The position numbers were made by a program, and so were the translations under genes. A model generated the notes under the pieces. The model was not told the DNA's origin and did no database searches. It worked only from the letters and a program-made list of their open reading frames with translations. This document shows positions 14,889-21,095 of a stretch of 26,404 nt of DNA, one piece after another. The DNA comes from Candidatus Aenigmatarchaeota archaeon. GTDB taxonomy: Archaea; Aenigmatarchaeota; Aenigmatarchaeia; QMZP01. How positions within the stretch are numbered: position 1 is the first letter of the stretch; every line of letters begins with the position of its first letter. Location of the stretch: contig JACQIG010000025.1 in assembly GCA_016198605.1 (NCBI GenBank), positions 1 through 26,404 of the forward strand, read 5' to 3'.

Positions 14889-16067
14889 ATGCTGATAGGG
14901 ATCGTAGGCAAGACAAACGTGGGCAAGAGCACCTTCTTCAAGGCGCTGACGCTGATGGACGTGGAGATAGGCGACAGGATATTCGTCACCATAAAGCCCA
15001 ACCAGGGCGTTGGGCACGTAACAAGGCAATGCCCGTGCAAAAAACTCGGCGTGAAATGCAACCCGAGGAATTCCCAGTGCGTTTCAGGCATCCGCCTGAT
15101 GCCAATAAAGCTGCTTGACGTTGCCGGCCTGGTGCCTGGCGCCCACGAGGGGAAAGGCCTCGGAAACCGCTTTCTGGACGACCTCAGGCAGGCCGATGCG
15201 TTCATACAGGTGGTTGACATGTCGGGCTCCACCAACGAGAACGGCGAGCACGTTGAGTCCGGCAGCTACGACCCTGAGAACGAGATAGAGTTCCTGAAGC
15301 ACGAAATGGACGAATGGTTCTCCGGGATATTGAAGAGGAACTGGGACAAGATAAAGAAGCAGGTGCAGCATGTGGGCAAGAATCTTGAGGAGGAGCTTGC
15401 CAGGCAATTATCCGGCTTGAACATATCCGAGGACAGTGTAAAGCAGGCAATCAAAAACCTTGACCTTTCAAAGGACCCCGTGAAGTGGGATGAAACTGAC
15501 CTCAAGCTGTTCTCCATAGAAATAAGGGCGCTGTCCAAGAGGATGATAATAGCGGGGAATAAGGTTGACATGAAAACAGGGGAGGAGAACTACAAGAGGC
15601 TGGAGCAGGAGCATGACATAATGCCCTGCTCCGCGGAGAGCGAGCTGGCATTGAAGGAGGCCGCCAAGCACGACCTTATTGAATATTTCCCCGGGGATGG
15701 TGGTTTTAAGGTGCGAGGGGAGCTGAGTGATAAACAGAAAAAAGCCCTTGAATTCATACAAAAAAATGTCCTGGAAAAGTTCGGCTCAACCGGAGTGCAG
15801 CACTGCATTAATTCCCTTGTGTTTGACGAGATGGGCATGATAGTGGTCTATCCCGTTGCCAGCATATCCAGGCATTCGGACAAGCAGGGCAATGTCCTGC
15901 CTGACGCCTTCCTGGTGGCCCAGGGAACAAGGCTGAAGGAATTCGCGGAGAAGGTCCACTCCACAATGGCAGAGCACTTCATCGGCGGCCTTAACGCGGA
16001 GAGGAAGAAGATAGGCGCAGACTATGAGCTTAAGGACGGCGACGTTGTGGAGATACTGTTCAAATAG
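14889..16067 (+). CDS. ychF: YchF/Obg-related GTPase, archaeal type, with TGS domain
   Basis: 392 residues. A translation-associated P-loop GTPase of the Obg/YchF group. G1 is GKTNVGKS at 7-14, G3 is DVAG at 77-80, G4 is NKVD at 224-227 and a G5-like SAE follows. NKVD predicts GTP specificity, whereas bacterial YchF and human OLA1 carry NxxE and prefer ATP. A cysteine cluster typical of the archaeal branch (CPCKKLGVKC at 48-57 and C64) may bind metal. A coiled-coil-like insert lies at about 130-200, and a C-terminal TGS domain (about 330-390, with YELKDGDVVEI) completes the fold. The start is supported by a TATA-like AAATAGTTAAAT about 27 bases upstream. A hairpin starts at its stop codon. 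Confidence 0.93.
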   Translation: MLIGIVGKTNVGKSTFFKALTLMDVEIGDRIFVTIKPNQGVGHVTRQCPCKKLGVKCNPRNSQCVSGIRLMPIKLLDVAGLVPGAHEGKGLGNRFLDDLRQADAFIQVVDMSGSTNENGEHVESGSYDPENEIEFLKHEMDEWFSGILKRNWDKIKKQVQHVGKNLEEELARQLSGLNISEDSVKQAIKNLDLSKDPVKWDETDLKLFSIEIRALSKRMIIAGNKVDMKTGEENYKRLEQEHDIMPCSAESELALKEAAKHDLIEYFPGDGGFKVRGELSDKQKKALEFIQKNVLEKFGSTGVQHCINSLVFDEMGMIVVYPVASISRHSDKQGNVLPDAFLVAQGTRLKEFAEKVHSTMAEHFIGGLNAERKKIGADYELKDGDVVEILFK

Positions 16068-16087
16068 CCTTTTTACCAAAAAGGCTA
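16065..16087 (+). terminator. Perfect hairpin starting at the ychF stop codon
   Basis: TAGCCTTTTT (16065-16074, including the stop TAG) pairs with AAAAAGGCTA (16078-16087) around a three-base ACC loop, a 10-bp perfect stem. It lies directly before the second copy of the dispersed repeat. It may end the ychF transcript or be the first stem of the repeat element. The T-run is in the 5' arm, unlike a bacterial intrinsic terminator. Confidence 0.6.
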
Positions 16088-16149
16088 GCGAAAAAGGGAG
16101 GCTGCCTCACGAGGCAGTTCCGGCTTGAATCAATTGCAGCAAGCCGGCA
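16087..16149 (+). repeat. Dispersed two-hairpin repeat, copy 2
   Basis: Bases 16092-16149 are identical to 5108-5165 (58 bp), with one more A in the preceding A-run. It holds the same stems, CTGCCT/AGGCAG and CCGGCTTG/CAAGCCGG. A further hairpin follows at 16152-16172 (GAAGGCGT/ACGCCTTC, five-base loop), of which the 3' arm block ACGCCTTCC is shared with copy 1. It lies between two genes on the same strand (ychF and dphB), upstream of the dphB TATA-like box. Confidence 0.85.
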
Positions 16150-16208
16150 ATGAAGGCGTCGGCTACGCCTTCCACAAGGCTTAAAACCCCTCACCCCCAT
16201 TTCTTCTT

Positions 16209-16955
16209 ATGCTCTACCTGATCTCAATAGGCCTCCATGACGAGAAGGACATGTCCCTGAAGGCCCTGGAGGCGGCGAAGAAGTGCGACATGCTTTACGC
16301 GGAATTCTATACTAACAAGATGAATACCACTGTTAACAGGCTTTCTGCCCTTATTGGTAAAAATGTGACTGAATTAAAACGGCCTGATTTAGAGGAAAAT
16401 TCAGATAAAATAATCAGCGAGGCAAGGAACAAGAATGTGGGGATCCTTGTGGGCGGCGACGCATTGAGCGCAACAACCCACATATCCCTCATATTGGACG
16501 CAAAAAAGAAAGGGACCAAGGCGCAGGTGATACACGGTTCCAGCATACTCACGGCCGTGGCGGAGACAGGGCTCCAGCTTTACAAGTTCGGCAGGACTAC
16601 CACCCTGGCCTTTCCGGAGAAGAATTACTTCCCCACAAGCGCATATGATGTTGTGCTGGAAAACAAGAAAGGAGGATTGCACACCCTTATACTCCTGGAC
16701 GTCAAGCCCGGGAAGGGGATGACGCTTAAAGAAGGCATCGGGCTCCTTATGGAGATGGAAAGGCAGAAAAATAAAGGGCTGTTTGACGGGAAAACAAGGC
16801 TTGTTGCAGCCTCTGGTTTTGGCGGGAGGGCTGAAATAAGATACAATTCAATGGAAAATCTCCTCAAGGACAAATCAATTGGCATGACACCTGCAGTATT
16901 AATCTGCCCCGGAGAGCTGCACTTCATGGAGAAGGAATGCCTGGAAAGCCTGTAA
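16209..16955 (+). CDS. dphB: Diphthine synthase
   Basis: 248 residues, the usual length for archaeal Dph5/DphB. It is an S-adenosylmethionine-dependent methyltransferase that methylates the modified histidine of elongation factor 2 during diphthamide synthesis. It belongs to the tetrapyrrole-methylase-like fold (like CbiF/CysG). Family motifs seen are MLYLISIGLHDEKDMSLKAL at the start, YAEFYTN (30-36), GGDALSATTH (81-90, the SAM loop GDxxxATTH) and HGSSILTAVAETGLQLYKFGRTTT (about 108-132). A TATA-like CTTAAAAC about 25 bases before the ATG suggests a leaderless mRNA. Its stop codon directly abuts that of the convergent L24e gene. Confidence 0.95.
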   Translation: MLYLISIGLHDEKDMSLKALEAAKKCDMLYAEFYTNKMNTTVNRLSALIGKNVTELKRPDLEENSDKIISEARNKNVGILVGGDALSATTHISLILDAKKKGTKAQVIHGSSILTAVAETGLQLYKFGRTTTLAFPEKNYFPTSAYDVVLENKKGGLHTLILLDVKPGKGMTLKEGIGLLMEMERQKNKGLFDGKTRLVAASGFGGRAEIRYNSMENLLKDKSIGMTPAVLICPGELHFMEKECLESL

Positions 16956-17159
16956 CTATTTCTTCCTCTTTGACCCTGACTTGCCCGCGGCCTTCCTGTG
17001 GGTCTCCGTCCACTTCAGATTCTTCGGCTCCCTGCCCATGTTCCAGTTCGCCTGGCATTTGGAGTCGCAGAAGTGGAACATCCTGCCGTCATTCTTCACG
17101 AACACCTTCCCCCTGCCGAGGGGTATCGCCTTGGAGCAGAACGAACATTTGTAGCTCAT
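16956..17159 (-). CDS. rpl24e: Ribosomal protein L24e
   Basis: 67 residues, a large-subunit ribosomal protein found in archaea and eukaryotes. The zinc ribbon is C5xxC8 and C31xxxC35, with the typical YKCSFCSKAIPLGRGK and RMFHFCDSKC sequences, followed by NWNMGREPKNLKWTETHRK and a basic tail. The start at 17159 has a TATA-like box (TTTATATT on the minus strand) 27.5 bases upstream. In many archaea L24e lies beside S28e and L7Ae; here it is about 2 kb away from them, separated by four other genes. It is convergent with dphB with no gap between stop codons. Confidence 0.96.
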   Translation of the reverse strand: MSYKCSFCSKAIPLGRGKVFVKNDGRMFHFCDSKCQANWNMGREPKNLKWTETHRKAAGKSGSKRKK

Positions 17160-17182
17160 ACCGAGGTTAATTGTCTTCTGGC

Positions 17183-17190
17183 AATATAAA
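17183..17190. promoter_or_regulatory. TATA-like box between rpl24e and the aquaporin gene
   Basis: AATATAAA is centred 27.5 bases from the L24e ATG (minus strand) and about 25.5 bases from the aquaporin ATG at 17212 (plus strand). A second candidate, CTTTTAAG near 17200, would suit the alternative aquaporin start at 17227. Confidence 0.5.
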
Positions 17191-17211
17191 TGTTAGCTTT
17201 TAAGCCCAGGT

Positions 17212-17937
17212 ATGCAAGACCTTTCCATGGTGGGTAAGAAATACCTGGCTGAACTTGTCGGGACAATGATCCTGACCTTTGTCATAACAGCAACCGTGGT
17301 ATCCAGCAAGGCCATATCAGGAGGGGCTTTCGGCATCGGGGGCCTCATAGCAATAGGCCTTGCGGCAGCAATCGCCCTGACGGCAGTGATCTACAGCATA
17401 GGCCACATATCAGGGGCGCACGTCAACCCCGCCGTGACCATAGCAATGGCCATAGCGGGCAAGATGAAGACAAAAGACGTGATACCCTACCTTCTGGCGC
17501 AGTTCATTGGCGGGATAATAGCCAGCGTCCTCCTCTGGGCCGTGGCAGGCCCCAGCTTCGGGCTTGGCGAGACGACCGCAGGACTGTTCGGAGTAAAGGG
17601 CGCGCTAGGCATGGAGTTCCTCGCGACAGCGCTTTTTGTCGTGGTAATACTCGCTGTCACCGCAAAGGGGAGCGAACATGCCGGCCTTTCAATAGGCCTC
17701 TACCTAGGCGCTGCACAGCTCTTCGGCATAGTATTCTCGGGGGCTTCGCTTAACCCCGCGAGGAGCCTGGGGCCAGCATTGCTGGTTGGCGGGCAGGCAT
17801 GGAGCCAGCTGTGGATATACTTTGCCGGCCCGATAATCGGGGCAATAGTGGGGCTGGTCGTATACAAGGTATTCATCGAGGAAGCAAGAAGGCAGGTTGC
17901 GCCTTCAAAGCCTGTGAAGATGGCCGCGAAGAAGTGA
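17212..17937 (+). CDS. Aquaporin/glycerol-facilitator (MIP) family channel
   Basis: 241 residues, six membrane spans with both half-helix motifs: NPA1 in GHISGAHVNPAVT and NPA2 in SGASLNPARSLGP. It conducts water or small neutral solutes. Aligned by eye with E. coli AqpZ, the selectivity-filter positions read A, Q, A, R rather than F, H, T, R, which suggests a wider, less strict pore. This alignment needs confirmation. The C-terminus is basic (KPVKMAAKK). The ATG at 17227 (MVGKKYLAEL) is an equally plausible start and gives the usual family N-terminus. A T-rich stretch follows the stop codon. Confidence 0.93.
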   Translation: MQDLSMVGKKYLAELVGTMILTFVITATVVSSKAISGGAFGIGGLIAIGLAAAIALTAVIYSIGHISGAHVNPAVTIAMAIAGKMKTKDVIPYLLAQFIGGIIASVLLWAVAGPSFGLGETTAGLFGVKGALGMEFLATALFVVVILAVTAKGSEHAGLSIGLYLGAAQLFGIVFSGASLNPARSLGPALLVGGQAWSQLWIYFAGPIIGAIVGLVVYKVFIEEARRQVAPSKPVKMAAKK

Positions 17938-17938
17938 G

Positions 17939-17960
17939 GTTTTTTGTTTCCTTTCATTTT
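17939..17960 (+). terminator. T-rich transcription terminator after the aquaporin gene
   Basis: A GGTTTTTTG run followed by further T-rich sequence begins two bases after the stop. Archaeal RNA polymerase ends at oligo-T tracts without a hairpin, so this fits a terminator. It lies upstream of the peroxiredoxin promoter. Confidence 0.5.
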
Positions 17961-18010
17961 GGTTGCCATAGGCATCAGGCTGTCTTTATATTTATTGCCA
18001 CAAAAGCATT

Positions 18011-18469
18011 ATGTTATCTATGCTGAATATCGGGGACAAGGCGCCTGATTTCACCCTGAAGGACCCTGACGGGAAGGAGGTTTCCCTGCACGGCCTCCTT
18101 GGAGAGGGGGACATACTGCTCTACTTCTATCCCGCAGACTGGTCGTCCGTCTGCACGAAGCAGCTTTCAGGCTTCTGCTCAATGGAGGACGAGTTTAAGG
18201 GGCTTGACATAAGGATAGTCGCGGTAAGCGCTGACCACGCTTACTCACACAAGGCCTTCGGGGAGAAGCTGGGCGCAAAATTCACGATGCTTTCCGGGAC
18301 GAAGGAAGTGTTTGAGAAATACGGCATTTACCTGCCCAACGGCTTCGCCAACAGGTCCTACTTCCTCCTGGACAGGCACGGGAAGATAAAATTCATGAAG
18401 GTCATGCCCCAGCCGTCAGACATGATAGAGAACGAGAAGCTCGTGGAGTTGCTGAGGGAACATAAGTAA
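18011..18469 (+). CDS. Peroxiredoxin (BCP/AhpE-like)
   Basis: 152 residues, thioredoxin fold. Reduces hydrogen peroxide or organic peroxides in the cytoplasm through a peroxidatic cysteine. The active site is YPADWSSVC with C48; the usual threonine of PxxxTxxC is a serine here. A second cysteine, C56, sits eight residues later instead of five as in PrxQ/BCP proteins, so it may be a one-cysteine enzyme or use an unusual disulfide. The conserved arginine is present in NRSYFLLD (about 115). An ATG three codons later (18020) is an alternative start. A TATA-like CTTTATAT lies just upstream. Confidence 0.93.
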   Translation: MLSMLNIGDKAPDFTLKDPDGKEVSLHGLLGEGDILLYFYPADWSSVCTKQLSGFCSMEDEFKGLDIRIVAVSADHAYSHKAFGEKLGAKFTMLSGTKEVFEKYGIYLPNGFANRSYFLLDRHGKIKFMKVMPQPSDMIENEKLVELLREHK

Positions 18470-18478
18470 ACCTATTGC

Positions 18479-18877
18479 CTATTTCTTAAGGTGGAACTCA
18501 ACCTTCATGCCATCGGGATCTGTAAGGAATATCCCAGTCCCTCCGAAGCCATCGTCAGTGATGCCTTCCTTGCTCATCCTTATTTTGTTTTTCTTCAGAA
18601 TAGCCTCCACCTTCTTCAGTTCAGCCATTGTTTCAATATTGAAAGCGAAATGGTCAAGGCCTGTCCTATTCCTGTCGAACTTGTTGTCCTCTATCTTGTA
18701 ATCCCTCGGTTCTGACAGCCAGAGGCTTACTTTGCCGTCGCTGAGGCCTGCGTTGTCTTTCTCCTCGTGGAATACCTCCCAGCCCAGGTCTCTGAGGACC
18801 TTCATGTAGAATTCCTTTGACCTCTGGGCATTGCTTACCGTAATCACGATATGATGGAATCCTTTCGCCAGAACCAT
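18479..18877 (-). CDS. VOC (glyoxalase/bleomycin-resistance) family protein
   Basis: 132 residues in two beta-alpha-beta-beta-beta modules. FHHIVITVSN (7-16) begins module 1 and LDHFAFNI (74-81) begins module 2; the C-terminal strand ends in MKVEFHL. Candidate metal ligands are H8 or H9, H76 and E127, in the positions used by VOC metalloenzymes. Substrate unknown; lactoylglutathione lyase is unlikely to be identifiable from this. The ATG at 18877 was chosen. An in-frame GTG at 18889 overlaps the S28e stop (GTGA) and would add four residues. It follows rps28e on the same strand and is probably cotranscribed. Confidence 0.85.
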   Translation of the reverse strand: MVLAKGFHHIVITVSNAQRSKEFYMKVLRDLGWEVFHEEKDNAGLSDGKVSLWLSEPRDYKIEDNKFDRNRTGLDHFAFNIETMAELKKVEAILKKNKIRMSKEGITDDGFGGTGIFLTDPDGMKVEFHLKK

Positions 18878-18885
18878 ATGACAGT

Positions 18886-19104
18886 TCACCGCTTCTGCAG
18901 CCTTCCCTCGCTGTCCATCTCCGTCTCTTTAAGGAGAATCACGTCGCCCCTCTTGACAGGCCCGACAACGTTCCTCGTAAGTATCTTGTCCTTGTCCTTG
19001 CCGTCCATGACCCTGCACCTGACCCTGCTCACGCCCTTTATGCCAAGCTTCCCCAGTATCTGCAATACCTCAGCAGGCGTCGCCATATTTGCCTCTCTAT
19101 TCAC
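18886..19104 (-). CDS. rps28e: Ribosomal protein S28e
   Basis: 72 residues, a small-subunit protein of archaeal and eukaryotic ribosomes with an OB-like fold. The core VSRVRCRVMDGKDKDKILTRNVVGPVKRGDVILLKETE is diagnostic, especially RNVVGPVKRGDV. An ATG at 19086 (MATPAEV) would remove six residues. The longer start is preferred because a TATA-like CAAATAAA lies about 26 bases upstream, inside the end of the L7Ae gene. The L7Ae-S28e order is the usual archaeal one, but L24e is not next to it. Confidence 0.95.
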   Translation of the reverse strand: MNREANMATPAEVLQILGKLGIKGVSRVRCRVMDGKDKDKILTRNVVGPVKRGDVILLKETEMDSEGRLQKR

Positions 19105-19127
19105 CCAATTATGAAGATTATTTCACT

Positions 19128-19496
19128 TTATTTGAGCCCCTTGAGCTTGCCGGCAAGGTCCGCTATCAGCTTCTTCGCGTCCCCCTCGGACTCTATCGCG
19201 ATGGAAGACGTCTGGACCTCTATCCCCGCCGACTTGCCCAGCTCCAGTTTTGAAGGCACGTAGGCGTAGGGCACCTGTTTCTCCTCGCAAAGGACAGGCA
19301 GGTGCATGAGCACTTCCTCAGGCGTTACATCCTCGGCCATCACCACTAGCTTGGCCAGGCCCCTCTCTATGGTCTTTGTGGTCTCGTTCACGCCCTTCCT
19401 GACTGTGCCAGTGGTCTTCGCCAAGGATACGGCTTCGTAAACCTTCCCCACAAGCTCCTTCGGCACTTCAAATTTGACAAAAGCTGGTCTTGCCAT
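19128..19496 (-). CDS. rpl7ae: Ribosomal protein L7Ae / kink-turn-binding protein
   Basis: 122 residues. L7Ae binds kink-turns in 23S rRNA, box C/D and H/ACA guide RNAs and RNase P RNA, so it serves the ribosome, RNA modification and tRNA processing. The RNA-binding loop is RKGVNETTKTIERG (about 33-46), and the LVVMAEDVTPEEVLMHLPVLCEE segment and the final IAIES stretch are family-typical. Unlike most genes nearby it has a leader of roughly 85 bases with strong secondary structure. Transcription continues into rps28e, 23 bases after its stop. Confidence 0.96.
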   Translation of the reverse strand: MARPAFVKFEVPKELVGKVYEAVSLAKTTGTVRKGVNETTKTIERGLAKLVVMAEDVTPEEVLMHLPVLCEEKQVPYAYVPSKLELGKSAGIEVQTSSIAIESEGDAKKLIADLAGKLKGLK

Positions 19497-19613
19497 GTCA
19501 TCCCCCCATATGCGCTGGCGGTGATCTGCACATAGTCAGCCGTGTGCTGCCTGTTCGCAAGTCACGGCCAGCGCTGTTAGGTCGTTACATAATATAATGG
19601 CAGTGTATTTAAA
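19497..19613 (-). promoter_or_regulatory. L7Ae promoter and structured 5' leader
   Basis: On the minus strand TATTTAAA-type sequence at 19606-19613 predicts a transcript start near 19583. The leader to the ATG at 19496 holds a long stem: GCGCTGGC (19567-19574) with GCCAGCGC (19512-19519), then a one-base C/C mismatch and GTGA/TCAC (19562-19565 with 19521-19524). Inside are two smaller possible hairpins, UUGC/GCAG and GCACA/UGUGC. G-rich sequence before the ATG (GGGGGGATGAC) may aid ribosome binding. In some archaea L7Ae represses its own mRNA through a kink-turn in the leader; this region is a candidate, but I could not place a canonical kink-turn with confidence. Confidence 0.5.
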
Positions 19614-19640
19614 GCTGTTGAGGGGGTCCCCCCTGAAGGC

Positions 19641-19648
19641 ATTTATAC
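19641..19648 (+). promoter_or_regulatory. TATA-like box for the alpha/beta hydrolase gene
   Basis: ATTTATAC, identical to the octamer before the gene at 13236, is centred about 25.5 bases before the ATG at 19670, fitting a leaderless mRNA. Confidence 0.5.
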
Positions 19649-19669
19649 CCTTTGCGCATATAGTAATCT

Positions 19670-20551
19670 ATGGAGAAGCACCAGAAGGCCGAGAGGAAAG
19701 AACGCAGCTCCGGTGTCACCCCTTACCTGATTATAGCCCTTATAATAATAGTAGTTGAAACTGGCTTCATAGCCTACCTTCTTGCAAAGGGCACCATGAC
19801 TGTCCAGCCGCTGCCTAGCCCTGACAACCAGCAGCCGCCACCGCCGGAGCCCCCGCCAGTAACAGGCCCTGCGCTGCGCCAGACCGGTGATGTGGAGTTC
19901 ACCACCAGCGATGGAGTGATAATCAAGGGAACGCTCAGCTTCCCTTCCGAATACAAGGATGCGTATCCTGTGGTCATACTTGTCCACCAGCTCTCCGGCA
20001 GCCGCCACCAGTGGGATTCCTTCGCGCCAACGCTGCTTGGCCAGGGCTATGCTGTCCTCGCCTATGACATAAGGGGCATGGGGGAGAGCACCATGAGCTT
20101 CTCCAACGGGCAGGAGGTCCCTTACGTGAAGCACCCGGTGGACAGGCTTTACAGGGACAGCATGATAGGCGACATGAGGGCTGCCCTGGACTTCGTGCTG
20201 GCCAGGCAGGACATAGTGGGCAACAGGATTGCAGTGATGGGCGCAAGCCTGGGAGCCAACATAGCCTACGTATCCTCTGGCGCGTACCCTGAAGTAAAGA
20301 CCAGCATAGCGCTTTCCGCGGAAAATACCGGCGGCGGCGCGCTTTCAGGTTCCACCATAAACAACTTCAACCCGCACGGCATATTCTTCCTGAGCGACAA
20401 CTTTGAGGGCCCGGATGCCAGGGACCTGTACTCGATTTCTGACGACCCGAGGAAGGTGAACATTTACCCTGGGCCATCGCATGGCATAGGACTGCTCACA
20501 AAGCCGGAGGTCGTGAGGGACATACTTGAATGGCTGAGTGTTAACAGTTAA
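19670..20551 (+). CDS. Membrane-anchored alpha/beta hydrolase, exported catalytic domain
   Basis: 293 residues. A charged N-terminus (1-16) precedes a single membrane span (about 18-38), a proline-rich linker (48-64, with QPPPPEPPP) and an alpha/beta-hydrolase domain (about 73-293). The nucleophile elbow is GASLG with S193; the histidine is H271 (GPSHG), and D243 or D249 in the LSDNFEGPDA stretch is the probable acid. LVHQLSGS (104-111) takes the oxyanion-loop place. The topology puts the enzyme outside the cell, tethered to the membrane, as an esterase, lipase or peptidase-like enzyme; the substrate is unknown. The closest recognisable type is the dienelactone-hydrolase/BAAT-like group. Confidence 0.85.
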   Translation: MEKHQKAERKERSSGVTPYLIIALIIIVVETGFIAYLLAKGTMTVQPLPSPDNQQPPPPEPPPVTGPALRQTGDVEFTTSDGVIIKGTLSFPSEYKDAYPVVILVHQLSGSRHQWDSFAPTLLGQGYAVLAYDIRGMGESTMSFSNGQEVPYVKHPVDRLYRDSMIGDMRAALDFVLARQDIVGNRIAVMGASLGANIAYVSSGAYPEVKTSIALSAENTGGGALSGSTINNFNPHGIFFLSDNFEGPDARDLYSISDDPRKVNIYPGPSHGIGLLTKPEVVRDILEWLSVNS

Positions 20552-20574
20552 GGCCATACAGCCCGCCATCTATT

Positions 20575-20835
20575 CTAAGCCTTCAGTAAAGATAGCACCC
20601 TCAGTGACTCATCATCCAGCGGCGCATTAGCACCTCTAGGAGTCCTATTCATTATTGGCCTGTACCCGTGCTCCCTGACTATCATCCCAACCTCTCCGGC
20701 CAGCCTCTCTGCAGAGCCTGCATTCAAAACAAAACCAGGCAGTTCAGGCTTCGTGATGTAAGTTACAACCACCCTTCCAGGCCTTGCCATGTATTGCGGC
20801 TCACCGAAAATATAGACGCGCTTCTCTTCAGGCAT
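20575..20835 (-). CDS. Small hypothetical protein, paralogue of the next gene upstream
   Basis: 86 residues, not recognised. Predicted strands at the start (EKRVYIFGEPQY, GRVVVTYIT) are followed by a helix (AERLAGEVGMIVREHGYRPI) and a C-terminal helix after APLDDESLRVLSLL. The same layout occurs in the protein at 20850-21095: a helix ending in ENGY or EHGY, a loop with RxPxG, then PLDE and a short helix, so the two are tandem paralogues. A GGTGG motif about eight bases before the ATG acts as an SD. It is the last gene of a minus-strand group with the MNT-HEPN protein. Confidence 0.72.
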   Translation of the reverse strand: MPEEKRVYIFGEPQYMARPGRVVVTYITKPELPGFVLNAGSAERLAGEVGMIVREHGYRPIMNRTPRGANAPLDDESLRVLSLLKA

Positions 20836-20849
20836 ATTTATCCACCAGA

Positions 20850-21095
20850 TTAAATTGAAGAAAACACCATCCTGATTTTCTCGTCCAATGGCCTGCGTTT
20901 GCCATTGGGGTCCCTTCCAATGACTGTCTTGTATCCATTCTCTTCTATAACATGTTTAATGTTATTCACGGAGTCATGGCCAGATATGCTGTACCGTGTC
21001 CCATCATCTAATGGAGGGTCAAACCAAAACCTTATGCCCGCCAAATGCTTATCCTGCCAAACATAAGCTATCTTCCCTTCCATATCACTCGCCAT
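20850..21095 (-). CDS. Small hypothetical protein, paralogue of the next gene downstream
   Basis: 81 residues, not recognised. Strands (KIAYVWQDKHLAGIRFWF, DGTRYSISG) precede a helix (NNIKHVIEENGYKTVIGR) and RRPLDEKIRMVFSSI. It is similar to the product of 20575-20835 in the helix, GY turn and PLDE segment. The ATG at 21095 overlaps the end of the MNT-HEPN gene by 11 bases, implying coupled expression; an ATG four codons later is an alternative. The link to a nucleotidyltransferase-HEPN gene leaves open a role as a partner or regulator of it. Confidence 0.72.
   Translation of the reverse strand: MASDMEGKIAYVWQDKHLAGIRFWFDPPLDDGTRYSISGHDSVNNIKHVIEENGYKTVIGRDPNGKRRPLDEKIRMVFSSI

Noticed and set aside
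14855..15235. N-terminal extension of the VanZ-like protein (frame open to 15235)
   Set aside because: It runs antisense through the 5' part of the GTPase gene, has no membrane-protein or VanZ character, and the family length fits a start at 14854.
5104..16149. CRISPR array
   Set aside because: The 58-bp repeat occurs only twice, 11 kb apart, without spacers or cas genes. It is a dispersed repeat.
19512..19574. Possible tRNA: 7-bp GCGCTGG/CCAGCGC ends, 63 bases, and a GTTCGCAAGTC that looks like a T-loop
   Set aside because: The T-stem does not pair, the D-loop has no GG, positions 8-9 are wrong and no anticodon arm of correct size forms. The segment lies in the leader between the L7Ae TATA-like box and its ATG, so a structured leader explains it better.
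19620..19633. GGGGGTCCCCCC palindrome as a regulatory hairpin
   Set aside because: It has no loop and sits between two promoters pointing away from each other, so it is unlikely to form in RNA. A chance or DNA-level feature cannot be told apart.
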